A stretch of DNA of 15,086 nucleotides, from assembly GCA_028275265.1 (NCBI GenBank), contig JAPWUZ010000031.1, forward strand, positions 1 through 15,086. Reading direction: 5' to 3'. This DNA comes from Armatimonadota bacterium (GTDB lineage Bacteria > Armatimonadota > HRBIN16). Below, piece after piece: positions 6,199-13,491 of this stretch; position 1 is the first letter of the stretch, and each line of letters begins with the position of its first letter. Both the position numbers and the translations under genes were made by a program. The notes beneath the pieces were generated by a model. The model was not told the origin of the DNA, did no database searches, and worked only from the letters and a program-made list of their open reading frames with translations.

Positions 6199-8009
6199 AA
6201 GCGACAGTTGCGAACCTTTCCACTGACAACATTCCCTCTTCTTCCAAACTCCTCACGTGGGCAAATAGTCTATGGAACCTCCTGATCTCTTCCCTGCAAT
6301 CCGCCAATCCGCCTCTGTCACCCGCGCCGGGTTCCCCGCAGCCCTGGCAGCCGGGCTATCCCGTCTATTCGGGGGTGGTCAACCTGGCAACGGGTAACCT
6401 GCAACTGGTGCATCCGGTGTGTGGCTGGGGTGGCAAAGGGGGCGGCATCTCCTTTGTGCTGACTTTCAACAGCCAGAGCGCACGCAGCAGCAGCTTGGGT
6501 CCGAAGTGGACGCACTCCTACAACTGGCAGGTGCTGTCGCAGAGCAACCAAGCCATCGTGCTGGCTGGGGACGGCACGGAGACGGTGTTCACGCTTTCCG
6601 GCGGTCAATATGTGCCTCCGGCAGGGGTGTATGACCAGCTGGTGCGCAACGCGGACAACACCTGGACGCTGACGCACAAGGGCGGGTTGACCCGTTATTT
6701 CCTTGCCGACGGCAGGTTAGACCGCATCGTAGACCTGAACGGCAACACGGTGCAGTGCGCCTACAGCGGGGGCAATCTGGTGTCGGTGACAGATGCCTCC
6801 GGTCGGGTGTTGCAGTTGGGATACAGCGGTTCGCGGCTGACGAGCGTCACCGACGCGGAGGGCAGGGTATGGACGTTGAGTTACGACGGCAGCGGTCGTC
6901 TGGTGTCGGTGAATGACCCGCTGTTGAACGGGGTGAGTTACTCCACGCAGTTCGGGTATGACGCCAACAACAACGTGGTTCGTATCACGAACCGCTTGGG
7001 CAAGACATGGAGTTACGGTTACAGCACGAACAGTCGGTTTGCGAGCATGACCGACCCCGACGGTCGGGTATGGAGTTTGAGTTATTCGGCGCCTGGGGGT
7101 GGTTTGGGAGCGGTTCGGATCGAACCGAACGCCATCGGCGTGGAGCCGGACGATGTGGTGAGTGTTGGGAAGGTAAGCGACCCGACGGGCTTTTGGCAGA
7201 CTTACGGTATGAACGCGATGGGGGAGTGGCGCACCACGACGGATGCGCTGGGCAACCAGACGCAGTTGGAATATGACGGGGCGCACAATCGGGTGAAGTT
7301 GCGGCAGCCGTCGGGTGCGGTGTGGCAATACACCTACGACAGCCGTGGCAATGTGTTGACGGTGAAGGACCCGCTGAACAACACCACCAGTTACCAGTAT
7401 GGCAGTTACGACCGGGTGACGCTGGTGCAGGACCCGCTGGGCAACCAGACGCACTACGGTTATGACGCGCGGGGCAATCTGACGCAGGTGACCGACCCGT
7501 TGGGCAACACCACCAGTTACACGGTGGACAGTTCGGGTTTGGTGACGGCAGTGACCGACCCGATGGGCAGGCAGACGCAGTTCAGTTACGACAGCACGGG
7601 CAACCTGACGCAGGTTCGCGACCCGCTGGGCAACACCACGCGGTATACCTATCAGTGCTGCCGAGTTGTTCAGCGCACGGACGCGCTGGGCAGAGTGACT
7701 ACGTACAGTTACGATGCGTGGGGTCGGCTGATAGGGATAGACTACCCGCAGAGCGCGGACGTGTCGTTGCAGTATGATGCGGAGGGTCGTCTGGTGCAGG
7801 CGGTAGACGGCACGGGCACGCGCACCTTTGAGTATGACAGTTGGGGCAGGCGGATAAGGCAGACCGCGCCCGCGGGCACGACGACGGCGACGTATGACGC
7901 GGCGGGGCGGTTGACCAGCCAGACGGACGTGACAGGCAGGCAGATTACGTATCAGTATGACGGTGCAGGCAGGCTGGTTCGGGTGTCCGACCCAACGAGT
8001 TGGGTGTAG
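6189..8009 (+). pseudogene. RHS/YD-repeat protein, main body (needs frameshift at its start; stops at TAG)
   Basis: About 600 residues of a secreted RHS-type protein. After a short Ser/Pro-rich linker comes a DUF6531-like region (about 6350-6720: VVNLATGNLQL, FNSQSARSS, LGPKWTHSYNW, GDGTETVFTLSGG). It is followed by about 17 tandem YD repeats of roughly 20-21 residues, such as YDSRGNVLTVKD, YDARGNLTQVTD, YDAEGRLVQAVD and YDGAGRLVRVSD. Such repeats form a hollow beta shell that in complete proteins encloses a C-terminal toxin or adhesin-like domain. The body has no start of its own; it joins the signal peptide of the preceding frame through the G8 run at 6188-6195. It ends at TAG (8007-8009), after which the same frame continues with more YD repeats. 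So the gene has two interruptions. It may be a decaying gene, or the first may be switchable. The strong promoter and intact repeats suggest any decay is recent. Confidence 0.8.
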
Positions 8010-8963
8010 TATGCCTACAACGCGAACAGCGCGGTGGTGCGGGAGACCTACTCGAACAACACGCGGGTGGAGTATGTGTATGACAGCGCGGGACGGGTGA
8101 CGAGCGTGCAGCATCGGGTGAACTCGACGGGCGCGCTGATTATCGGCTACGCGGTGACGTATGACGCGGCGGGCAGGGTGGTTCGCATCAACGAGTCTCC
8201 GTCCAATGCGGTGACGACGTATCAGTATGACGGTGCGGGTCGGAGGCTTCGGGAGGAGCGGACGGTGAACCGCCCGTATTTGGGGGAGTATCAGTATGAC
8301 GCCTCGGGCAACCGCACTTTCGCGCGTCGTGTAGAGAACGGTGTAGAGACGCATCGTGGCACGTATACGTATGACGGTGCGGGCAGGCTGATACAGGTAG
8401 TGGATGCGGCGACGAACACGACGGAGACGTATGTGTGGAACGCGGATGGCACGCTGGCGAGTTTTCCGGGGCCGGGCTACACGCGGCTGCTGGAGTATGA
8501 CGAGGAGGGTCGGCTGGTTCGCATCCGTCGGGACTACGGCGGGGGCAACGTGCAGCTGGCGTATGAGTATGGCTACGGTTTTGACGGCGGTCGTCGCTGG
8601 CGGAAGGACTACGTGAACGGGGTGTGGACGCGGTATCCCTGTGGGGTAGCGTGCGGCGCCGGCGAGTTAGTGGAGCAGACGTCCGACCTGTCGGGCAGCC
8701 AGTGGACGACGAGTGCCCTGTATCTGCAGGGCATCTCGCTGGTACGGCGGAACAACGAATGGCACCACTTTGACCCGTTGGGCACGGCGCAGGTGATAAC
8801 GAACGGCAGTGCGCAGGTGGTGAGCAACAACCTGTATGACGTGTTCGGGGTGTTGCGCTATCAGCAGGGCAGCGCGCAGACGCCGTGGAGGTGGCAATGG
8901 ATACAGTGGGGATGGGGAGGGTTGACGATGGTGCGCTCTGGTAACCGCCGGAGTTCTGGATGA
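8010..8963 (+). pseudogene. RHS/YD-repeat protein, C-terminal part after the in-frame TAG
   Basis: Same reading frame as the main body, separated from it only by the TAG at 8007-8009. It encodes about 317 residues with six more YD repeats (YDSAGRVTSVQ, YDAAGRVVRIN, YDGAGRRLREE, YDASGNRTFAR, YDGAGRLIQVVD, YDEEGRLVRIR), then the pre-core strand region ending YDVFGVLRYQQGSAQTPWRWQ. Complete RHS proteins continue here with the associated core that includes GLYYLRARYYDP and GRF motifs and then a variable toxin tip. Here the frame instead runs into an unrelated Trp/Arg-rich tail (WIQWGWGGLTMVRSG) and stops. No toxin or immunity gene follows. A GTG at 8034 could start a separate product, but I see no ribosome binding site, so this is read as the rest of one gene. 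Confidence 0.8.
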
Positions 8964-9005
8964 ACTGAGAAGAAGGGTGTTCCGTAAGCCCGCCAGACTC
9001 CATTT

Positions 9006-9032
9006 GGGGGGCGAGGCTCTCGACGAGCCGTT
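9006..9032 (+). repeat. Copy of a dispersed palindromic intergenic repeat
   Basis: A 27-base stretch after the RHS gene matches the reverse complement of 12407-12433 at 23 of 27 positions. It contains GGCTC (9015-9019) and GAGCC (9025-9029) as an inverted pair. It lies between two genes that face each other, where it might also act as a weak transcription barrier, but no T-run follows. Confidence 0.65.
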
Positions 9033-9092
9033 AAACGCTTCTCCGTGATGAACATCCCCGTCTGCGCCTCCCACTAAGTCACGCCGTCCTGT

Positions 9093-10337
9093 TCAGCCCT
9101 CGCGGTAGTATCTTTTGTGCGCTGGCGATAGATAGCGCCACACATACTGCCCCCACGGTTTGCGGTAGGTACGGCACAGGTAGCGGTTCGCCTGCTCGTC
9201 GCCGATAACTATCTCCTGTTTGGCATCCCAGTGCACTGCCCGCTTTGTCCGCAGTGCGATGTTCGCCAGATGCATGGCGTTGGTGGACCAGTGTCCCCAC
9301 TCGATGGGTGCTACAGGCTGTTTGCGGCTTTTCACGCAGTCCAGAAAGTTGCGCACATGCGGCTCATCCTGTGGACTGCCGCCCCGCTGCACGGGACGGG
9401 TGCGGTCGCCTTCGGGATATATCTCGAAGCCCTCCCGCAGCAGGCGCATGGTGCCGTTCGTGCCGTAGAAGGCAATGCCATACCCGCTGCCCTCGATGGG
9501 GTGCGCATTCGCATGGTAGACCGATGCCTGCACATGGAAATCGCCATAGTCCAGCAGGGCATCCTGCGTATCCGGCGTGGTGCGGTTGTCCCGCAAAGCA
9601 TACTTGCCACCGGTGGACACCGCCATGCGCGGCGCGGTTACCCCCAGCACCCAGTGCACGGTGTCGATATGGTGTATCGCCCACGCCAGCATGTGTCCGC
9701 CCGAGTAATCCCACTGAAACCAGTAGCCGGGCGCGTAGCAGCGGTTGGGGTTAAAGGGACGTTTGGGCGCGGGCCCCAGCCACAGGTCGTAGTCGATATC
9801 GGGTGGTGGTTCGGAGTCGGGCGGGTTGCCGATGCCGTCAGGCGCCTCGTTCCACACATTCCAGACGCGCACATGCGTGATTTTACCCAGCACGCCGGAA
9901 CGTATCAGTTCCCGCGCCTCGGCATAGTGCTGTCCGCTGAGCTGCTGCGTGCCGTGCTGCACGATGCGGTTGAGCCGTTTGGCGGCGTTCACCGCCGCGC
10001 GTCCCTCCGCGATATTGTGCCCCAGTGGCTTCTCCACATACACGTCCTTGCCCGCTTCACACGCGGCGATGGTCATGATGCAGTGCCAGTGGTCGGGCGT
10101 GGTTACAAACACTGCATCCAGGTCCTTGCGCTCCAGCAGGCGACGGAAATCCTTGTACGGCGTGGCTTTACCTCCGGTAAGCTGCACCGCCTGCGCCAGA
10201 CGCTGTTCCATCACGTCACACACGGCGGCGATTTGCACGTCAGGGTTCGCCATCGCCACCCGCATCAGGTGCTGCCCGCGCCCGCCCGTACCGATAAAGC
10301 CCAGCAAAATCCTGTCGCTTGCGCTCACGTGAGACAT
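9093..10337 (-). CDS. Gfo/Idh/MocA-family NAD(P)-dependent oxidoreductase
   Basis: A 414-residue dehydrogenase with an N-terminal Rossmann domain (GTGGRG at residues 16-21, then AAVCDV) and the hallmark EKP at about 102-104 in DVYVEKPLGHN. The C-terminal substrate-binding sheet carries WDYSGGHMLAWAIHHIDTVHW with the expected His residues. Members oxidise or epimerise sugars, inositols and related polyols; the substrate here is unknown. The frame is open to 10412, but the ATG at 10337 has an AAGGAGGAG nine bases upstream and leaves the Rossmann fold right at the N-terminus. Unlike many planctomycete and armatimonad homologues it has no Tat signal, so it should be cytosolic. It lies 14 bases after the DUF6785-type membrane gene and is almost certainly cotranscribed with it. 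Confidence 0.94.
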   Translation of the reverse strand: MSHVSASDRILLGFIGTGGRGQHLMRVAMANPDVQIAAVCDVMEQRLAQAVQLTGGKATPYKDFRRLLERKDLDAVFVTTPDHWHCIMTIAACEAGKDVYVEKPLGHNIAEGRAAVNAAKRLNRIVQHGTQQLSGQHYAEARELIRSGVLGKITHVRVWNVWNEAPDGIGNPPDSEPPPDIDYDLWLGPAPKRPFNPNRCYAPGYWFQWDYSGGHMLAWAIHHIDTVHWVLGVTAPRMAVSTGGKYALRDNRTTPDTQDALLDYGDFHVQASVYHANAHPIEGSGYGIAFYGTNGTMRLLREGFEIYPEGDRTRPVQRGGSPQDEPHVRNFLDCVKSRKQPVAPIEWGHWSTNAMHLANIALRTKRAVHWDAKQEIVIGDEQANRYLCRTYRKPWGQYVWRYLSPAHKRYYREG

Positions 10338-10351
10338 GTGCACACTCCTCC

Positions 10352-12337
10352 TTATCCGTAAGGCCAGACGATGAACGTCTTGGTACCGGTAAAGATGCTC
10401 ACCAGCATCCACAGGCTACCCATTGTGCATTCGCCAAGCACCAGCCCGAGGAAGAACGGGATTGCCCGCTGGTACGAGCGCAGACCGCCGACTTTCATAA
10501 TGACCACCTTACACACCCACGCCACCAGCAGCGAGAACCACAGCACGCTCAGGCTCCAGCTGCTGGAGATGGCGTAGCCCACCGGATGCAGGGGGAAGTT
10601 GGCGATGTTCATGCGCAGGAGGCTCAGTACCGCCGTCACGCCGAAGCCCACCATCATCGCCCAGATGACGTTGCGCTTTTGCAGGGAGGAGACCGACCCC
10701 GCCAGCAGGGAGGTAATGCGGTCGTACGGCTCCCTGCCGAAGATGGTGCTGACGTAAGGGGTGTCCGCCTTGGATGCCGCGCCCCACTGATAATGCAGAT
10801 GTACGTTCACGAAGAAGCCGGTCAGCGTGCCCCAGAATACCGCGAACACCAGCACCCAGAACATCGCCCGCATGGAGGAACGGGTGCGTTCGGCGGCGCG
10901 CAAGCCCTCGATGTGCGTGGGCATCGGGTGGGCGCGATAGGCACGGTTGAAGCCCTGTATCGGCGCGAACATCACCAGGTCCTGCCGCTTCAGGTTCTCC
11001 ACGCCGAACAGCAGAGGAATCAGTCGCTGCGGGCCGGAGTCATGCAGGTCATGCGCCGGTGGACCCAGCTCGGCGCGCATTCGGGTTACTGCCAGCGAGA
11101 TGGCAAGATAGATGAGCAGCGAGAGCGCGATGACCCAGCCGCTCATGCCGGTGGAGAGAAAGAAAAGATATATCGCCACGAGGCTTGCCAGAAAGCCCAG
11201 CGCCGCCCAACGGTAGGGCAGGGCTTCCCCTTTGTCCGTACCGTCCGAGCCTCGCCAGATTGCCGAGAACCCCTGCGCCAGCGCCTTGCGTGCCGTATAC
11301 AGCGTGAACAGCGCGATGCCCATATACGCCCCGAAAGACTGCTCGTTCACGTAGGGGAAGCCGGGTATCTGGTTCCAGCCGTAGTAAGCGGCGATGATGG
11401 GCTGTAGCTTCCACAGCCAGAAGAAAAACCAGCAGGAAAAGAGCAGGTCGGTCGGCAACAGCACCCCGATGCCCACAATCCACGGGAAGAAAGCGAGGGG
11501 CAGCCAGCCGATGGCGTTCCACGGCGGGGTGGTGATGTACTGTTCCAGCGTCTGCCAGCGCACGTAGGGCTGGGGGATGCTGGGGAACAACCGGTTCAGC
11601 CCGAACCAGATGTCGTTCACCGCCGCCAGTGCGAAGGCAATCCAGAACAGGCGGTTCTGAAACACTGGCACGCGCGGTTGCACCAGCTCCAGGGGTAGCT
11701 GCACCAGCGGATACGATAGCCGTTCACGGTCGGTCCACTGCTTGCGCAACAGCACGTTCAAACAGAACATGCCGAACGCCAGCACAGTGAAGAAGCCCGT
11801 CCAGATGAGCAGCGGTGGCGTCCAGATGCGCAGGTCCCGACCGTTCCAAAAGTTGGCGTTGCCGATGTAGTATTTATCCACTGCGTCAGTATCGCTCACA
11901 AACAACCACTTTGGCAGGTAGGGGATAACCTCACTCTCCCAGCGGTTGGCTGGGTTGGCGTACTTAAACGGATAGGTCAGAATCGGCGTGATGACCTCGA
12001 TCAGGTCGTGCGACGCCATCACTGCGGTCATCAGAGTAAAAAAGTAGACGGTCATCAGTTCCGCCGGAGAGAATCGCCACCTGGGCACAATGCGCCCCAC
12101 CACCGCGTTGATGGTGATCAGACAAAGAAGCACAAACAGCACATGTGGGAACAGCGAGATGGTGGTCGGCTGCCCTGCGTAGCGAATGGCTTCGATAGAG
12201 ATGTTAAACCATGCAATCAGCGGAGCAAGAATAACGCCAATGACCACCGCACGCAGGGTCACACCACGCTGTGCGGGGACTGCCTCCTCCCTTGCTTCTG
12301 ATTCCGCACGTATTCTCTGCCAGATAGTTGTTGCCAT
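10352..12337 (-). CDS. Multi-pass membrane protein, DUF6785/DUF6784-like
   Basis: A 661-residue integral membrane protein with about 12-14 hydrophobic segments; clear ones are near residues 27-47, 60-80, 92-110, 177-197, 287-325, 385-425, 496-515, 565-583, 595-618 and 628-655. The N-terminal 26 residues are charged and cytosolic (IRAESEAREEAVPAQRG). Order and motifs (RFSPAELMTVYFF near residue 90, RMRAELGPPAHDLHD near 420, and a C-terminal GLVLGECTMGSLW) resemble the paired DUF6785/DUF6784 domains found in Armatimonadota, Planctomycetota and Verrucomicrobiota, which are distantly OPT-transporter-like. No function is established. Its position between a sugar isomerase-like gene and a Gfo/Idh gene suggests uptake of a sugar or polyol, which is an inference. 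The ribosome binding site is weak (CAGGT, about eleven bases upstream). Confidence 0.82.
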   Translation of the reverse strand: MATTIWQRIRAESEAREEAVPAQRGVTLRAVVIGVILAPLIAWFNISIEAIRYAGQPTTISLFPHVLFVLLCLITINAVVGRIVPRWRFSPAELMTVYFFTLMTAVMASHDLIEVITPILTYPFKYANPANRWESEVIPYLPKWLFVSDTDAVDKYYIGNANFWNGRDLRIWTPPLLIWTGFFTVLAFGMFCLNVLLRKQWTDRERLSYPLVQLPLELVQPRVPVFQNRLFWIAFALAAVNDIWFGLNRLFPSIPQPYVRWQTLEQYITTPPWNAIGWLPLAFFPWIVGIGVLLPTDLLFSCWFFFWLWKLQPIIAAYYGWNQIPGFPYVNEQSFGAYMGIALFTLYTARKALAQGFSAIWRGSDGTDKGEALPYRWAALGFLASLVAIYLFFLSTGMSGWVIALSLLIYLAISLAVTRMRAELGPPAHDLHDSGPQRLIPLLFGVENLKRQDLVMFAPIQGFNRAYRAHPMPTHIEGLRAAERTRSSMRAMFWVLVFAVFWGTLTGFFVNVHLHYQWGAASKADTPYVSTIFGREPYDRITSLLAGSVSSLQKRNVIWAMMVGFGVTAVLSLLRMNIANFPLHPVGYAISSSWSLSVLWFSLLVAWVCKVVIMKVGGLRSYQRAIPFFLGLVLGECTMGSLWMLVSIFTGTKTFIVWPYG

Positions 12338-12406
12338 GCATGTCTACCTGCCGTTGAGGTTTGATCGCTGCACACCCTTGCGGGAGAGCTGACCTCCGAA
12401 TGAGGC

Positions 12407-12480
12407 AACGGCTCGGCAGGAGCCTCGCCCTCCACTTGGGGTTTAGGCATCACCTGGAGGGCGAACCTCCGCATGAGCCG
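12407..12480. repeat. Long imperfect palindrome (paired-arm repeat element)
   Basis: Two 25-base arms, 12409-12433 and 12456-12480, are inverted copies matching at 19 of 25 positions across a 22-base spacer. The left arm includes GCTCGGCAGGAGCCTCG; the right arm includes GGAGGGCGAACCTCC and ends ATGAGCCG. It sits in the 216-base gap between the isomerase and the membrane-protein gene. The layout resembles paired REP/BIME elements rather than a terminator, since no T-run follows on either strand. Confidence 0.7.
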
Positions 12481-12491
12481 CTCCCAACTGA

Positions 12492-12511
12492 CCTCCCCGC
12501 GGGCGGGGAGG
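12492..12511. repeat. GC-rich hairpin
   Basis: CCTCCCCG (12492-12499) pairs with CGGGGAGG (12504-12511) around a four-base loop. On the plus strand it is followed by GATTTTA, a weak T-run, but there is no plus-strand gene upstream to end. On the minus strand, where the isomerase transcript runs, no T-run follows. It is most likely part of the repeat cluster, or a hairpin stabilising a processed message. Confidence 0.45.
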
Positions 12512-12520
12512 GATTTTACA

Positions 12521-12545
12521 GCTCGGCAGGAGTCTCGCCCTCCAC
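12521..12545 (-). repeat. Third copy of the palindromic repeat arm
   Basis: This 25-base stretch matches 12411-12435 at 24 of 25 positions (a single C to T change) in the same orientation. It lies eight bases before the stop-codon end of the isomerase gene. Confidence 0.75.
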
Positions 12546-12553
12546 GCCTTCGC

Positions 12554-13306
12554 CTACAGTAATCCCTTAGACTTCAAGAACTCCAGACTGAGCTTTGCGC
12601 TCTCCAGGGGCGGGCGTTTACACACGTCCTGCTCGACCGCCATCCACTTCACTCCGCTCTCTTCAGCCGCCTGGAAGATAGCGTCCCAGTCCAGAATGCC
12701 GTGCCCGACTTCGGCGAAGCTGCCGTCTTCCGCCATATCCTTCAGGTGCAACAGGGGCACTCGTCCGGCGTACTTGCGGATATATTCGGCGGGGTCTTCG
12801 CCGCCATGCTTTACCCAGTAAGTATCCAGCTCCGCCTGCACCAGCTTCGGGTCGGTGTTCTCATAGAAGATGTCGAGCCCGTACTTGCCGTCGAACTTCT
12901 GGAACTCGAACGAGTGGTTGTGGTAGCAGAAGGTGAAGCCTGCCGCCACGACCTTTTCACCGATGGCGTTCATGCGTGTGGCAACGCTCTTCCAGCCTTC
13001 CGCGTCCTTGCGCAGCTCTTCGGGCATCCAGGGCACCACGATATACTCCATACCCAGCCCTCGCGCCAGACTCAACACGCTATCCAGGTCGTTCTCCAGC
13101 TGGTCGATGCCGAAGTGCCCACCGAACACCTTCAGCCCAAGACTGTCGAGGAACTGTCGCGCTTCCTCCACGCTCATGCCACCCGTACCGGAAAGCTGTA
13201 CCGCCGGGTAGCCCATCTCGGCTATTTTTCGCAGCGTCCCCTTGAAATCACGCGCCATGTCGTCGCGCACGGTATAGGTTTGCAATGCGATGCCGAACTT
13301 CCCCAT
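12554..13306 (-). CDS. Sugar phosphate isomerase/epimerase (xylose-isomerase-like TIM barrel)
   Basis: A 250-residue TIM barrel of the AP-endonuclease-2/xylose-isomerase-like superfamily, to which inosose dehydratases, tagatose epimerases and similar enzymes belong. It starts directly with the first strand (GKFGIALQTYTVRDDM) and has no signal peptide. Likely metal ligands and catalytic residues are in CYHNHSFEF (His 129 and 131), AELDTYW (Glu 159, Asp 161), LLHLKDM (His 187, Asp 190) and WMAVEQD (Glu 225). The VGHGILDWDAI loop is typical. An AGGAGG lies eight bases before the ATG. It is the first gene of a minus-strand set with a membrane protein and a Gfo/Idh dehydrogenase, a combination usual for sugar or inositol breakdown. 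A short reading frame (13311-13412) ends inside its ribosome binding site. Confidence 0.92.
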   Translation of the reverse strand: MGKFGIALQTYTVRDDMARDFKGTLRKIAEMGYPAVQLSGTGGMSVEEARQFLDSLGLKVFGGHFGIDQLENDLDSVLSLARGLGMEYIVVPWMPEELRKDAEGWKSVATRMNAIGEKVVAAGFTFCYHNHSFEFQKFDGKYGLDIFYENTDPKLVQAELDTYWVKHGGEDPAEYIRKYAGRVPLLHLKDMAEDGSFAEVGHGILDWDAIFQAAEESGVKWMAVEQDVCKRPPLESAKLSLEFLKSKGLL

Positions 13307-13310
13307 TTGT

Positions 13311-13412
13311 TTAACCTCCTGCAGGTTGCTTAACTTTTTCTTTCGCTATGCCGGTTGGTATTTCCTGTGCCTCCGTGCGGACCGTCTCCAACAGAGTGTT
13401 CAGGTCACGCAT
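13311..13412 (-). CDS. Possible 33-residue leader peptide before the isomerase gene
   Basis: A short frame from ATG (13412) to TAA (13311-13313) encodes 33 residues beginning MRDLNTLLETVRTE and ending KVKQPAGG. A GAGG lies five bases before the ATG. Its stop codon falls immediately at the AGGAGG of the isomerase gene, so translation of one could affect the other. The peptide is charged and helical at its start and is not recognised. The frame is open further upstream to 13538, overlapping the threonine aldolase start on the other strand. It may be chance. Confidence 0.25.
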   Translation of the reverse strand: MRDLNTLLETVRTEAQEIPTGIAKEKVKQPAGG

Positions 13413-13428
13413 ATCCACCTCTCGGACA

Positions 13429-13462
13429 TTGATTTTGAAACGGGCACGGTGTATCCTGTAAA
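13429..13462 (+). promoter_or_regulatory. Weak candidate promoter for the threonine aldolase gene
   Basis: Two overlapping possibilities: TTGATT (13429-13434), 17 bases, TATCCT (13452-13457); or TTGAAA (13435-13440), 16 bases, TGTAAA (13457-13462). Both are imperfect. The aldolase has no plus-strand gene upstream within this window, so a promoter should lie in this 185-base divergent gap. Confidence 0.35.
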
Positions 13463-13491
13463 GGGATATTCTCTTATCAGTGGAGGCTATC

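Noticed and set aside
6717..8354. Long open frame of 545 codons on the minus strand opposite the RHS repeats
   Set aside because: It is very rich in Arg, His and Val with no domain pattern, and mirrors the periodic YD codons on the other strand; a shadow of repetitive GC-rich coding DNA.
6350..8900. Tandem DNA repeat or CRISPR-like array in the RHS region
   Set aside because: The periodicity of about 60 bases reflects YD protein repeats with diverged codons; there are no constant repeats with unique spacers.
9231..10361. 376-codon plus-strand frame opposite the Gfo/Idh gene
   Set aside because: The minus-strand frame has complete family motifs and a good ribosome binding site; the plus frame has a low-complexity composition and no recognisable motif.
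10319..11407. 362-codon plus-strand frame opposite the membrane protein
   Set aside because: Full of His, Arg and Gln and lacking any domain; it is the complement of hydrophobic codons in the real gene.
12259..12474. 71-codon minus-strand frame containing EGEAPAEP
   Set aside because: The string is a translation of the intergenic repeat, and the frame overlaps the real start of the membrane-protein gene.
12492..12520. Intrinsic terminator on the plus strand (stem plus GATTTTA)
   Set aside because: No plus-strand gene precedes it and the T-run is only four bases; better explained as part of the repeat cluster.
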